From: Typha latifolia
Lineage: Eukaryota > Streptophyta > Magnoliopsida > Poales > Typhaceae
Length of the DNA: 64,000 nucleotides
Assembly (NCBI GenBank): GCA_019914945.1
Contig: CM034105.1
Location: forward strand, 8,060,001 to 8,124,000
Reading direction: 5' to 3'
This document shows positions 1 to 54,476 of this stretch, in pieces (within the stretch, counting starts at the first letter, position 1; every line of letters begins with the position of its first letter). The position numbers and the translations under genes are program-made. The notes under the pieces are model-generated. The model did no database searches, was not told the origin of the DNA, and saw nothing but the letters and a program-made list of their open reading frames with translations.

Positions 1-491
1 GTTAATTTAAACTTTACAATATATTCAGACTCGATGTCATGCAATTAAGAACAAAAATAATTATTTGCAATTGACCATTTCTAATCAAGAAACTATGGGC
101 AGCTTCCCCAATCATCATGCCTTAAAGCAGCCGTAACAATGTTGCAGCTTCCTAGATCATCCATCATTTTCAATCTATTCAAGTTGTCAAAAGAATGGTT
201 TGCATTATCTCGTATAACCTAATCAAATCAGTACTACTGATAGTTATTCCAGCCTCCACAGTGGAAGTAACCTTTTTATCCTAGAGGGCTCAGAGTTATG
301 CAATGCAGGTTCTGTACTTAACACAAAGGTACCAGAGTTAAAGCAGAAGGATTTGTTGGTAGATCTGAACAGTGGACTCTTAACAGGTTCAATGCATTCA
401 AAGCAGAAAGATCTGCTGCTTCTGGCTTAGTATTTAGATGATCGTGATCATAACTGTCCATGGATACCAATGTTATGTGGGAATAATTCCT
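1..491. other. 3' flank of the TPR gene
   Basis: AT-rich sequence beyond the stop codon, expected to hold the 3' UTR. I see no strong AATAAA on the minus strand and no second gene. Confidence 0.4.
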
Positions 492-43244
<42,753 letters not shown>

Positions 43245-43378
43245 TTTCTTTTTCCTCCTCACTTCTTCTGCTCTTCTTGTTGTTCGAGAGCTCGAGTGAT
43301 GCCCTCGCGTCGCGTGACAGGGTTCGCAGGAGGACGACCGAGACCGCTGTTAGGGGTTTTTGACCAAATTAGAACTCT

Positions 43379-43391
43379 GTTTTTATAAAAG
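43379..43391 (-). promoter_or_regulatory. Possible TATA box of the TPR gene
   Basis: The minus strand reads CTTTTATAAAAAC about 135-147 bases upstream of the chosen ATG, followed by a GC-rich stretch that would be the 5' UTR. This placement is plausible for a plant core promoter, but no transcript evidence is available. Confidence 0.4.
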
Positions 43392-43869
43392 ACTATGTTC
43401 CAAACTTATTACCAAATGAGATTATAATTCTAACAAAAATATTACACTAATCAGCATTTTTAAAAATATTAATCATTTCTAAAAATACTAATCAGTTCAG
43501 CATTATTTAAAGTATTTTAATAAAAATGCCTATAAGATTAGCATTTTACTTAAAAAAATATTGATCTTATTAGCATTTTAAGTAAAATACTTAACAGTTA
43601 AGTGTTTTACTTAGGCTACAGTAAAATAGACCAATTTGATATTTAAGTTTGGGTGTTATCTATTTTAGTAAATAAATTAAAAATAGATCTATTTAGATCA
43701 ACAATTTGCCTTTATTGTAACCAGGTGCATACTAATTTATCCTAATTGATAGAGGTAAATAGTGCTTGAATTTTTTTTTTACCATACTCAAATTCTACAC
43801 TAACCCTAGCAATTGACTTATATATTAATTTTATAATGTTATGTGTACAAAATATTTAGACATTGTTCT

Positions 43870-44308
43870 GTGATACGATCTCCCCTTTAGGCTAAGGCTC
43901 GATCTATCCTGATTTTCAGATCTGGAAAGGATCTGATATGGAACTTTGAAAATAGATCCTGAAATATGCAACCGTCGGATCGATATGAAATTTTGATATG
44001 TTTATCCGTGAAAATAAGCTTTCCAATAAATTTAGTTTTAAACGAATCGGACGGTGAGATCTCAAGATATCGTCTGATTAGTAGATGAACATCGAGGAGT
44101 CCGTCTTTGGATCCGTGGATGGAAGCACGAGATCCTTGGCGATGGTGGAGGATGGTGGCCCGGCGGTAATGGGGTGGCACCGGTGAATAAGTGGAGGTGG
44201 AAGGGTTATGGATGATGGAAGAGGTTAGAGTAAGGTGATAGATGAATTGGAAGAAGGGGGAGTGGGCCCCTAAGGGAATAAGGTGAGTGGCCGGTCGAAG
44301 GGGATTAG
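43870..44308. other. LTR-like sequence upstream of the TPR promoter
   Basis: On the minus strand it reads like a gypsy LTR leader (a run of CT-rich and 'CATCCATAACCC' sequence, compare the element A and C LTRs). No termini found. The minus ORF at 44375-43887 has no recognisable domain. Confidence 0.35.
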
Positions 44309-44323
44309 TGTAACAACCCAATC

Positions 44324-44359
<36 letters not shown>

Positions 44360-45428
44360 TATTAATTATGGGCATGACAATGCTGGGCCGAGCCTAGCAC
44401 TAATGGCAGATTTAATTAATTTATTAATTAATTATTTTATTTATGTTATTTATTTAGGTATTTTTCTTCTTAATTAATGCAAATAGATTATTTAGACATT
44501 AACTATTTTAATAATATTATATATTCTTCAATATAATTTTATTAATGATAATTTTTATAATTAATGATTAATTAGGTATAAATATAGGTAATACTTATAT
44601 TTATTTATTTATATATCTATTAGATTAATAGATAGATTTGTAAATTATGAATAGACGTTGATATTGTAGACTGATATAGATAGGTATGATCTCTTATATT
44701 AATTTACCTAGTAATTTGTATAATGGTTTAAGCATATGAGCAGTGCACTTTAAATAAGAGAGTTTGTGCTATCGCCTAAATTTTATGAGGATATCGGATG
44801 ATACCGAGTATATTTAGACTAGTGAGATCATTTGTCTAGAAAAAGAAGCATGAGTTAAGTATTTCAAATGTCCTTGAAATAACTGGTATTTATCGTTCTA
44901 CTTGGTATTAGTGATAGAATTATGGGATAATCTATTGAGTATGTTTGGGATCGGAGTATATATTCAGTATATTGAAGATAATTTACTTAAACAGGTTGTA
45001 TCGTATTATCATAGGTGATTATGGCATTACGATGTGTATTATTGTAGTTAGCAAGAAAAGTGATAAATTAGGACAACTTGAGGTACATTGGAGTAAAATA
45101 TGATTCAGTTAATAGGTGACGACACTTTTTATATTGTAGAATGAATGTACGATTTCCTGCATACTAGTGGTATTATTGATGTTTATGTGATTACCTAATC
45201 GACCTAGGTCTAGGAATTTTAAAATTTGTAAGTGAGTTACTTGTGGTTGTCTAATGTTAGGAGTTAATGAGTAAACTAATAAGTGAAGTATAAGTTATAA
45301 ATCTGAAAAGGTGAGATTGCACAATGGTCGATTTGATTAGAAAGTAGTGGAACTAGATATGTGGATTTTCTTATGATACCAGTGTGATTTAAATTTCGGG
45401 GTCCAAATTTTTATAGGGGGAAGGAAAA
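44309..45428 (+). mobile_element. Internally deleted Tekay-like element: LTR start plus 3' internal tail
   Basis: Starts TGTAACAACCCAATCTT, the same start as the LTR at 45429. The first 400 bp match, inverted, 47.8-48.1 kb. The last bases form a polypurine tract, GGGGGAAGGAAAA (45416-45428), immediately before the next LTR. Most of the LTR and nearly all coding sequence is gone, and no domain can be read. Confidence 0.65.
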
Positions 45429-48102
45429 TGTAACAACCCAATCTTAAAAAAAAATTTAAATATTAATTATGGGCACGACGCGACCGGCCACATTGTGGCC
45501 GGCCTTATGCCCATGCAAGCAGCTTACATGGTGGGGCGCCACGCGCCAGCGACCGCTGCTGCAGCCAACCGGCTGCGGCCAGCTGGCCGCGACGGGCCCT
45601 AGCGCCGCCACTACTCCTCCTCCACCGCCTTCTCTCTCTCTCTCTTTAAATCTCTCTCTCTCTCTCTCTTAGCGTATGGCAGAGTATGGTTGTAATGCCC
45701 CCGCCCGGCACGGGCACGTGCACGCCCACGTGCCCACACGGCACGCGCGACGCACGCGACATGACGGGCAGGGCCCATCACGCACAGATACTCTCCTATA
45801 CATATGCAATCATGATATCATCAAATACTACCTGCTAACATATCCATGATCACATAATCCATCACCAAATAAATCATACTATTAACCAAATAAATATGTT
45901 AACATATGAATATCCCAGTCCACAATAATATACATTAGACCACTACATAATCTGGCAGGACCTACACAGGCCACAACAAACTATCAAGATACAACTAAAA
46001 TGACTAATACAAGAGTACACTATGATTCGACCTATATGATATAAGTCATCGTCTAATATAAAAGAGTACAAATATCAAGTACAGGTACAAGTCAATATCT
46101 GGTTAAACTATACCGTCTCACATCTATAACTCACCTCATCATCGTTCTAAAATATCTTCTCAAGATATCTAAAGACGCTATCACGTACCACATATCTGAG
46201 AGGGTTAGAAAAGAAAAATAAATAGAGTCATGAGCAAATGGCTCAGTGAATAGACCTTACCCCCGAATCAGTGATACCAAACAAAGAGTAAATCATGTAC
46301 TGAATAATATAAATCAGAAAGAGCATCATGCCATGAATGAATATGTGAATGTATCATCAATAATATAAATGAGCAGTATATAACATGTCATGTCATAACT
46401 GATAAAATATGTTAACATCATAATCATCACCGACACCTCGGTATAATATAATCATATTAGACCACTGTACACAGTCACCACCTAGTACCCCGTCTCACAT
46501 CATGTCCGAAGGCTCAGAGCATACTCCGCCACCCGTAAGAGTATCTCAGATATAACCATACCCAGCCACCCGCTAGAGTATCAATATCCATCCAAACCGG
46601 GCACCCACATAGTTGATAGAAACATCATGAGGATAACTCGCCACATATGCCCTGGCGAACGGCATGTATTCAAATGTCTGCTGTGCACATAGATTAACGA
46701 CCTCAGACGTAAGGCCAACAGGATCGCGACTATGTCGAGCGATCAATCATCTTCTGGCACGCCCTAACCCTCGCGCCCACTCGGGTATCCTCACGCTTTC
46801 TATCAACTATCATATCAATCACATTTCATATTTTTCTTCTAAATGACATATCATATGTATATATCTAGTACGATAACAAGTCAATGCATAACAGAAATTT
46901 AAGTGGAACAAGAATCAAGAGAAAAATAATGCAATGTAGTCTCCAACCATGTAGTCAACACATGCATACTCATGCTACAGATCGACTGGACATAACTTTA
47001 TAGCAGTATAATCATCTCTCATTATCTCTATATATATCACCAATGTGCTCATATCCCAGATTAACCTAATTAAATACATGATAAAATATGCTCGATTGTA
47101 ATCATCTCTAGATAAAATCATATAATCATGCTGGAGGCCAAAATATGAATGTACATAATATATAATATAACATAATTTGATAAAGGCATCTAGGGGATAA
47201 GACTACTCACCGTTTGATCAGAAGACACAAACCACGCATCTCTCACGTCCGTCAGTTAACCGAGTGACACTTATCGCTAGCAAGGTCTACGGGGTCTCAA
47301 ATAAGGGGATTCGGGATCTGAAATATTTAAATAGTATGATGTTAGCTGTTTATCTAATTAGAATTAATTCAGTTAAAATATAAATGTTTATTAGGTTTAG
47401 AATCACTTTTCTTTATTTTTGATTACATAACTAGGTCTATAATATAAATACGATTCAAATATTATAATTCTATTATTATTATAAAACATTAGTTATAACG
47501 TAAGGAGAAGAGGCCTGTTTCCTTTTATATGAGAGTATTTCTAAATATATAATTATAAAATAAAATAAAATAAAAATAAAAGACTAAATAAGTATAGACA
47601 AGGTCTAATTATAATTAATTTTATAATTCATACACTATCTTGATTAATTAGGGACAATGCAGTCTTTACTCGATAAAATAATAAATAAATAACTAAATAA
47701 GATTAGTATTTTATTTATTGCAGAATAATCATAAAATTAATAGAAATACTTAAAATATATATGATGAGGGTATTAGAATATAAATCTAATAATTATAATT
47801 TACAAATCTATCTATTAATCTAATAGATATATAAATAAATAAGTAAATATAAGTATTACCTATATTTATACCTAATTAATCATTAATTATAAAAATTATC
47901 ATAAATAAAATTATATTGAAGAATATATAGTATTATTAAAATAGTTACTGTCTAAATAATCTATTTGCATTAATTAAGAAAAAAAATACCTCAATAAATA
48001 ACATAAATAAAATAATTAATTAATAAATAAATTAAATCTGCCATCAGTGCTGGGCCGAGTCCAACACTGTGCAGAAAGAAAGAGAAGGAGCTGAGGAAGA
48101 AA

Positions 48103-48139
<37 letters not shown>

Positions 48140-49724
48140 AGAAGAAGAAGAAGAAGAAGACGAAGACGAAGAAGAAGAAGAAGAAAAGAAGAGGAAGAGA
48201 AGAAAGAGAGGAGGTGAGGGAGGAGGTTGCAGACCCGGGCTAGCGGGGAGGGCACCGGCCGCTGCTGGGCAGCCAGCGACCGGCCTCTCGCCGGCGGCTT
48301 GGCTTCGACGAGCCCAACCTCGGGCAAGAAAGAGAGAGAGAGAGAGGGGGGGGGGGGGAGTTAGAGGTCTCACCGTTGGCGGCTCCAAGGAAGATGTCGG
48401 TATAGCGAGAGAGAGTAGAGTGAGAGGGTGGCCGAGAGAGAGAGGGGGGGGGGAGAGAGAGAGAGATTTAAAGAGAGAGAAAGAAGGCAGTGGAGGAATA
48501 GTGGCAGTGCTGGGGCCCACTGGCCATAGCCGATTGGGTTTGGCAGCGGTTGCGGGCGCGTGGCGCCCCACCATGCAAGCTGCATGGGCACGAGGTTGGC
48601 CACAGTGTGGCCAGTCGTGTCTTGCCCATAATTAATTATTATTATTATTATTATTATTTAAAGATTGGGTTGTTACAATAGTGATGGCTGATGGTTGTAC
48701 TCTTAGCGTATGACAAGGTACAACTATCATTGATATACCCTTAGCGTATGGCAGAGTATGATTACTTTCTTCTAAGATACCTTTAGAGTATGGCAGGGTA
48801 TGATTTATCCACAGAGATACCCTTAGCGTATGACAGGGTATGATTCATCTACAGAGATACTCTTAGAGTATAACAAGGTATGCTCTGAGCTTGTGACATG
48901 ATGTGTATCGGGTTTGGGGCCGGATACCATAGTCCAGCATGGTGGATGATATTCAGAGTTGAGACAGATGATTATGATGGTGAGAGATATGTGGATTATA
49001 TCTGGCTCTAACATATACGATTATCTAGTGGTTGGCATGCATCATGCATCATCATTAATGTGACTAGTATTATTGGATCATAATTATTATACATGATATG
49101 TTGTTATATTCGGTAATGTTATTTAGTAATTTCATCATGTGATATATTTTTTTTGGTCGAGGATATAATATGCTCATTCATGAGAATTAATTTCATTCAT
49201 ATATATATATTATTGAGGATAATATGGTACGTGATACCGACTCGAGATATTCCGAGGAGATATTTTAGAAAGATGAGGTGAGCTATAGACGCGAGATGGT
49301 ATAGAAGATAATTTAATCAAATATTGAGTTGTACCATTATTTTATATTTGTACTTCATTGTGTATATGATAATTGGTATAATACATGTTAGATTATAGTG
49401 TACTCTTGTATTAGTTGTTTAGTTGTACCTTGATGGTTTGTTATGGCCTGTGTGGGTCCTGCCAGATTAATTAGTGGTCTAGTGTATATTATTATGGACT
49501 TGGATATTCACATGTTAACAGATTTATTTGGTTGATAGTATATTTTATTTGGTGTTGGATTATGTGAGCATGGATATATCAGTAGGTAGTATTTGAGGAT
49601 GTCATGATTATATGTACATAGGAGAGTATATGCGTGACGAGCTCCGCCCGACCTATCGCGTGCGCCGCGCATGCCGTGTAGGCGCATGGGCATGCACGTG
49701 CCCATGCCGGGTGGGGGCGTTACA
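45429..49724 (+). mobile_element. Tekay-like 3' LTR (X3) split by a nested LTR
   Basis: Starts TGTAACAACCC directly after the polypurine tract and ends GGGCGTTACA at 49724. Removing the nested insertion at 45691-48677 leaves about 1.3 kb, so it lacks about 1.7 kb found in its full-length relative, mostly between the CT tract and the ATACCCT repeats. The right part (48683-49724) carries about five ATACCCT/AGGGTAT units. Confidence 0.75.
45691..48677 (-). mobile_element. Nested full-length solo LTR (X4), 2.99 kb, minus strand
   Basis: On the minus strand it starts TGTAACAACCCAATCTTT and ends GGGGGCATTACA. Flanks are atggt (45686-45690) and atagt (48678-48682), four of five bases. It contains GA and (GAA/GAAA)n microsatellites at 48100-48200, G-runs at 48345-48360 and 48440-48455, and hairpin repeats near 46500-46600. 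Reading frames over the microsatellites are artefacts. No internal genes. Confidence 0.82.
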
Positions 49725-49859
49725 GTTAGAATCAGTATCGCTAGGGAATGAGAGAACGAGAAAGAAGAAGATGAAGGAGATAAGGGCAAAACTCAACTCA
49801 TTCAATAATGACTCCATGGTTGCCATCCACATCTTTAGAGGCTAACCAAACAATTCAAA

Positions 49860-50110
49860 AATGGCAATTATTAACCCTAAAACAGTAGATTTTCGCCGAT
49901 CGTATTCGAACGCGCCCAATCACGTTCGAAAGCACATTTTGCGTTCTTTGTATTTGTAAACCTAATGCAGGCGTTCACAAGCGCATTCGAACGCACTCCA
50001 TCCGCGTTCGAACGTGTTCTCTATTTTTGCGAACCTGATGTAGGCGTTCATAAGCACATTCGAATGCACTTCATCTGCGTTCAAACGCGACATATAGAAA
50101 ACTTATTTTT
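49860..50110 (-). repeat. LTR fragment of the element A/C family
   Basis: Contains the GTTCGAAC-rich U3 section ('GCGTTCGAACG', 'CCTAATGCAGGCGTTC') of the LTRs at 2.5-2.7 and 58.2-58.5 kb, in minus orientation. No TATA-to-end part and no coding region, so it is a truncated LTR. Confidence 0.6.
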
Positions 50111-50883
50111 TATGAAATAAACACTAAAACAAGAATAAAAGACATCCCTAAAGCGTATTCATGCTCAAGATGTCCTCACTGAAGTTCGAATCATATCATT
50201 CTGCTTATCAAATAAGACCAATTCTAAAATGTATTCTAAATTTTATACTAGAAGAAGAGAATTAATAGGCTATTCCAAGGAAAAATATTTTCCTTAGTGG
50301 TCACCATTATATTAGATTCCATTACGATTTTATAGCATCATTAAAATAAAAGGCAAACTGCTGATTAATTAAGTTTCTCTCAACATTGGGGACATAACCT
50401 ACATTATATGTGAGGTTAATCTATTTGGATGTCAACTTTAATGGGCAATTTGCACCAAAAAAATTAATATAACTTTTTTTTTTCATCTCTACCTATTTTA
50501 ATTTACCTTGCCCAAGAATGTCGTTCCACGATAAAATAGAATATCTCCAAACATTAAATGCACGGAGACTTCAATATTTTTTAGGCTACGAGATAGAAAG
50601 AAGATGATAAATCATATCCAAAAAATTGGGTTATTTGCACCGAAAACCCACTTGGTTTTCGATTCGGCAGCCCAATGTCCTTTTTGTACTCGAGTATTGC
50701 ATTAAATGCTGTAGATAGAGAAAGCAATATTTTTACATGAAGTTGATTGACTAGACGTTGTAGGAACGGATTGAGCTGCTTCTTCTTCTTCTTCCTCTTC
50801 TTCTTCTTCTTCCAATTTGTGCATTTGGAAACTTATCTTCATCATCTTATCTCGTTCTTGTTCATTCATTATATTCATAAGAA

Positions 50884-52108
50884 TGAACCATCTATCTGAC
50901 CGTAATATGAGGGTTTTGTTTCACTATAATGGTACTATTATTTTGGACGATAAGAAGAGATTTGCACTATGAGGGGTTGTATCATTCACAGAAATATAAG
51001 AACACAATGTAGTTTGTTAGATTTGAAGCCAAAGTTCTCCGGAGTAATGTGAATCCCTCTAGGTGAGTTTAAAGTCTCTTTGAAATACCTATTCCCTTCA
51101 GACAACCATAATATATTTGTTGATATATTTGAAGATAGTGATGTTGTAAAGATGTATGATCTGTCACCATTATTTTGTCGAGCTATATAAATTTTTGGAA
51201 CGAGGAAAAAGAAGGATTTATTAGGTAAGTTAATATTTTTATGTTCGTGATTACATTGAACATATGTAGGAAAATTATTTTTGCTTACTTTAATGACGAC
51301 ATTAAACATAAAAGTCATTATTGATTAACATATGTCTGTACTTTAATAACGACATTCGTAATTTAGCTACGAATTTCGTAATTGAACTATGAAATAGGTA
51401 TGAATTTTGCAATTGAACTACGAATTTAGCTATGAATTTTGTAATTGAACAATGAATTAGCTACGAATTTTGAAATTGAACTATTAGTTCAACTACGAAT
51501 TTAGCTATGAATTTTGCAAATGAACTACGGATTTAGCTACGAATTTCAAAATTTAACTATTAGTTCAACTACGAATTTCATAATTGAACTACAATTATAG
51601 TAGCCAAATTCGTAATTGAACTACGAATTTTATAATTGTATAATGAATTTAGTTATGAATTTTGTAATTGAACTATGAATTTAGCTACGAGTTTTCTTAA
51701 TATTCAGTTAGTAATATTATTTTAGAACAATCCAAATAAAAAATTCCATGAATGAGTAGCCGCCTATTGTTTCAAATGTTTCAAATCCTAGCAATATTAA
51801 TTTGGATACTTTAGGGGTAGGAGGATCGTCTCTTCTCAGTCATCCTGCTAATCAGACCTTCGACTTAAATGGATAGTATGTACCCAACAGTGAGGTTGAT
51901 TCTCCTATATGTGATTCTGGTAACATTATCACAACAAATGTTATTGATTCTCATGACGACAATGAGAATCTTGGTGAAGAATTTTCTATCATTGATCGTA
52001 TCGATTCGTCTTTAAATGAAGAAACAGATTGCAATCTTCAAGAAGAATTCCCTATCCTTAATTCTATTGATCCATCTCTAATAGATGAAGGTGCCGTCAA
52101 CATTTAAT
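50884..52108 (+). pseudogene. Possible Mutator-like (MULE) transposase N-terminal relic
   Basis: Frames separated by stops read 'MRVLFHYNGTIILDDKKRFAL' and then 'KVSLKYLFPSDNHNIFVDIFEDSDVVKMYDL', resembling the N-terminal region of plant MULE transposases. An acidic segment at 51893-52108 ('DDNENLGEEFSIIDRIDSS') ends with a stop. The catalytic DDE and zinc finger parts are absent. Recognition is tentative; it could be another transposon protein. Confidence 0.35.
51335..51690. repeat. Degenerate TACGAATTT / AATTGAACTA repeat
   Basis: About ten loosely tandem copies of a roughly 34-bp unit (ACTACGAATTTAGCTATGAA... form), lying in what may be an intron of the possible MULE relic. Isolated related motifs recur at 52.2-53.4 kb. 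Confidence 0.75.
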
Positions 52109-54476
52109 GAAGCACTAAATAATAGAAAGGGCAAAGTTGGAAGAAAAGTAAGAAAAAAGCCTAAAGTGCAAGGAAAATAAAAAATGATCCTAGGTTGTTA
52201 GGTTGAAAACCAAGTGGGTTTTAGGGACATAGTTAATTTATAAATTTCATACTTAATTCATGATTTTCATAGTTATATTACAAAGTTTGTAGTTATATTT
52301 ACTAATCTTCTTTGTCTTCTTCCTTTTCCACTAGAAACAATTTTATACAAGCTTGAAGAGTAGAGAAAAAAATATTATAAAATTAAATGCAAATTTTGTA
52401 AATAAACTATGAATTACAATCATTAAAAAGATAGGATGGGGAGTTTAAGATAAAAGAGATATTACCATATTCAAACTTTTGGAGATATTTTACAATCACT
52501 AATATTTTTCTAATGTACATGAGCACTTTTATTTATCTAGCATAACTTTTTCTTTAAGTGTACATGAGATTTTTTTCCCAATTAAAAAAGCTAAAAGAAT
52601 CCAATGCTATAATAAACCGTTCAAAAGAAAGAAAACATTGGCGTTATGAGTGGATAAAAGAAAGGGATAAATGTTTTTACTGTCTAATTTCATATTAGGT
52701 AATTAGTTAATTTACGATTTTTGCAATTATATTTACTAACCTTTCTTTGTCTTCTTCTACCTTTTCTGGTGAAAACAAGTCTATACAGGTCTCTCGTACA
52801 TGGAAATAAGTTGGTGGAATGAGATATAGTAAAATAAGTATAATAAGAGTAGAGTAAAAAATATTATAAATTATTGGCTAATTTTATAAATAAACTATGA
52901 ATTACAGTTATATAAAAAGAATAAGGATGAGGATAAAAGTAAAAGAGATATTATCCTATTCAAACTAATAGAGATATCTTACAATCACTAATATCTTTAT
53001 AATTTAAATGAGCACTTTCATTTATCTAACATAACTTTTTTAAGTGCACATGAGATTTTTTTTCCAATTAAAAGAGTTAAGAGAATCAAATGCTTAATCA
53101 ACCTTTCAAAAAGAGAGAACATTTGTGCTATGAATAGGTAAAAGAAAAAGATAAATATTTATTTTATTGAATGATTTCGTATTAGGTATATAGTAAATTT
53201 ACAAATTTTATAGTTAATTTATGAATTTCGAAATTATATTACGAATTTGCAACTATATTATAATCTTCTTTGTCTTCTTTTTTTTTTCTACTGGAAATGA
53301 TTCTATACAAATTTCTCATTCAAGAAAAATAAGGATCATGGATGAGCGAGATACAAAAAGAGTATAGTAAAAATATTTATAAATTAATTACAAATTTTAT
53401 AAATAAACTACAAATTATAGTCATACAAAGGAGGATGAGGAAAGGTAAGAGAGATACTACCTTATTTAAACTTTTGAAGGCATTTCATAATCACTAATAC
53501 CTTTCTAATTTACATAAGCACTTTCATTTATCTAATACAATATCTTAAGCATATATGAGATTTTTTCTCAATTGAAAAGGCTAAAAGAATCAAATGCTAT
53601 ATTCAATCTTTCAAAGAAAAAGAACATTGGTACTCAAGCTCAACCAGCAACACGGATTTCAACTGATCTACCCGAACAAGTCAAGCAAGTTGAAGGAGCA
53701 ATTCATCCACTTATCACTTTGAGGAAAAAGTGAGTAGAAACATAGTGAAATGATGTGATTCGAGTTAGACTGGATCTTCTCGTGCACATTAGGCTCATGG
53801 CATCAGACATCAGACTCATGACTCGAGTCAATTATCTAGTTAGAGGGCTAATTTTGCACTTTTCTTTAATTATTTCCACTTTATATAGTTGAGTCAGTTT
53901 ATTGGTGAATTTGATATAGTTTAATTAATAATTGTGGTTTGGGTTAGCCGGTTTAGCCATCTTTGAACTAATTATTCAATTCCACTATCTCTATCTTCCC
54001 TCTTGACCGAACTGCTCTCCTCTTCCTCTGTTGGCTCTTTCTTCTTCGTGGGCACCGACCACCTTCTCCCCCCTCTTCCTTCACCCTTTATCATGTGCAA
54101 ATCCTGCTTGGAAGCACCCACATCCAGGCCTCCATCTCCACCATCATCACCACGACGAATGCCACCACTAAGTCGCCCCACACTACCATCGCCTCCATGT
54201 TCATCCCTGATCTCTCTCTTTATTCCACCACCCACCACTCACCCTAGAACAACTTAGCTATCCTTTGAACCACCCTATATAGCCCCACTACATTGTGGAC
54301 TTCATTAGAGACCTACAACTTCACCTTTAACCCTTTAACTCGAGATCACCTCCACCTACCTCCAACATTACCACTGGAACTTTGCTGATATTAGACATGC
54401 TACGGTCCGAATCTAAGAAGGGCATGAATATAAAAATCATACATTAGAAGGTTATGGAATGAACCTATCTAGTTTC
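52109..54476. other. AT-rich repeated stretch and unclassified CT-rich segment
   Basis: 52.3-53.6 kb holds three diverged copies of a roughly 520-bp block (shared 'CACTTT(C/T)ATTTATCTA', 'CACATGAGATTTTTT' and 'AAAGAATCAAATGCT' pieces). 53.7-54.3 kb is CT-rich and LTR-leader-like. No gene is seen. Confidence 0.5.

Noticed and set aside
43887..44375. 162-codon minus ORF upstream of the TPR gene
   Set aside because: It begins in an AT microsatellite and covers LTR-like leader sequence, with no recognisable domain.
48016..48635. Long frames rich in Glu/Lys/Arg or Ser/Leu
   Set aside because: They translate (GAA)n, (GAAA)n and GA microsatellites in an LTR in several frames on both strands.
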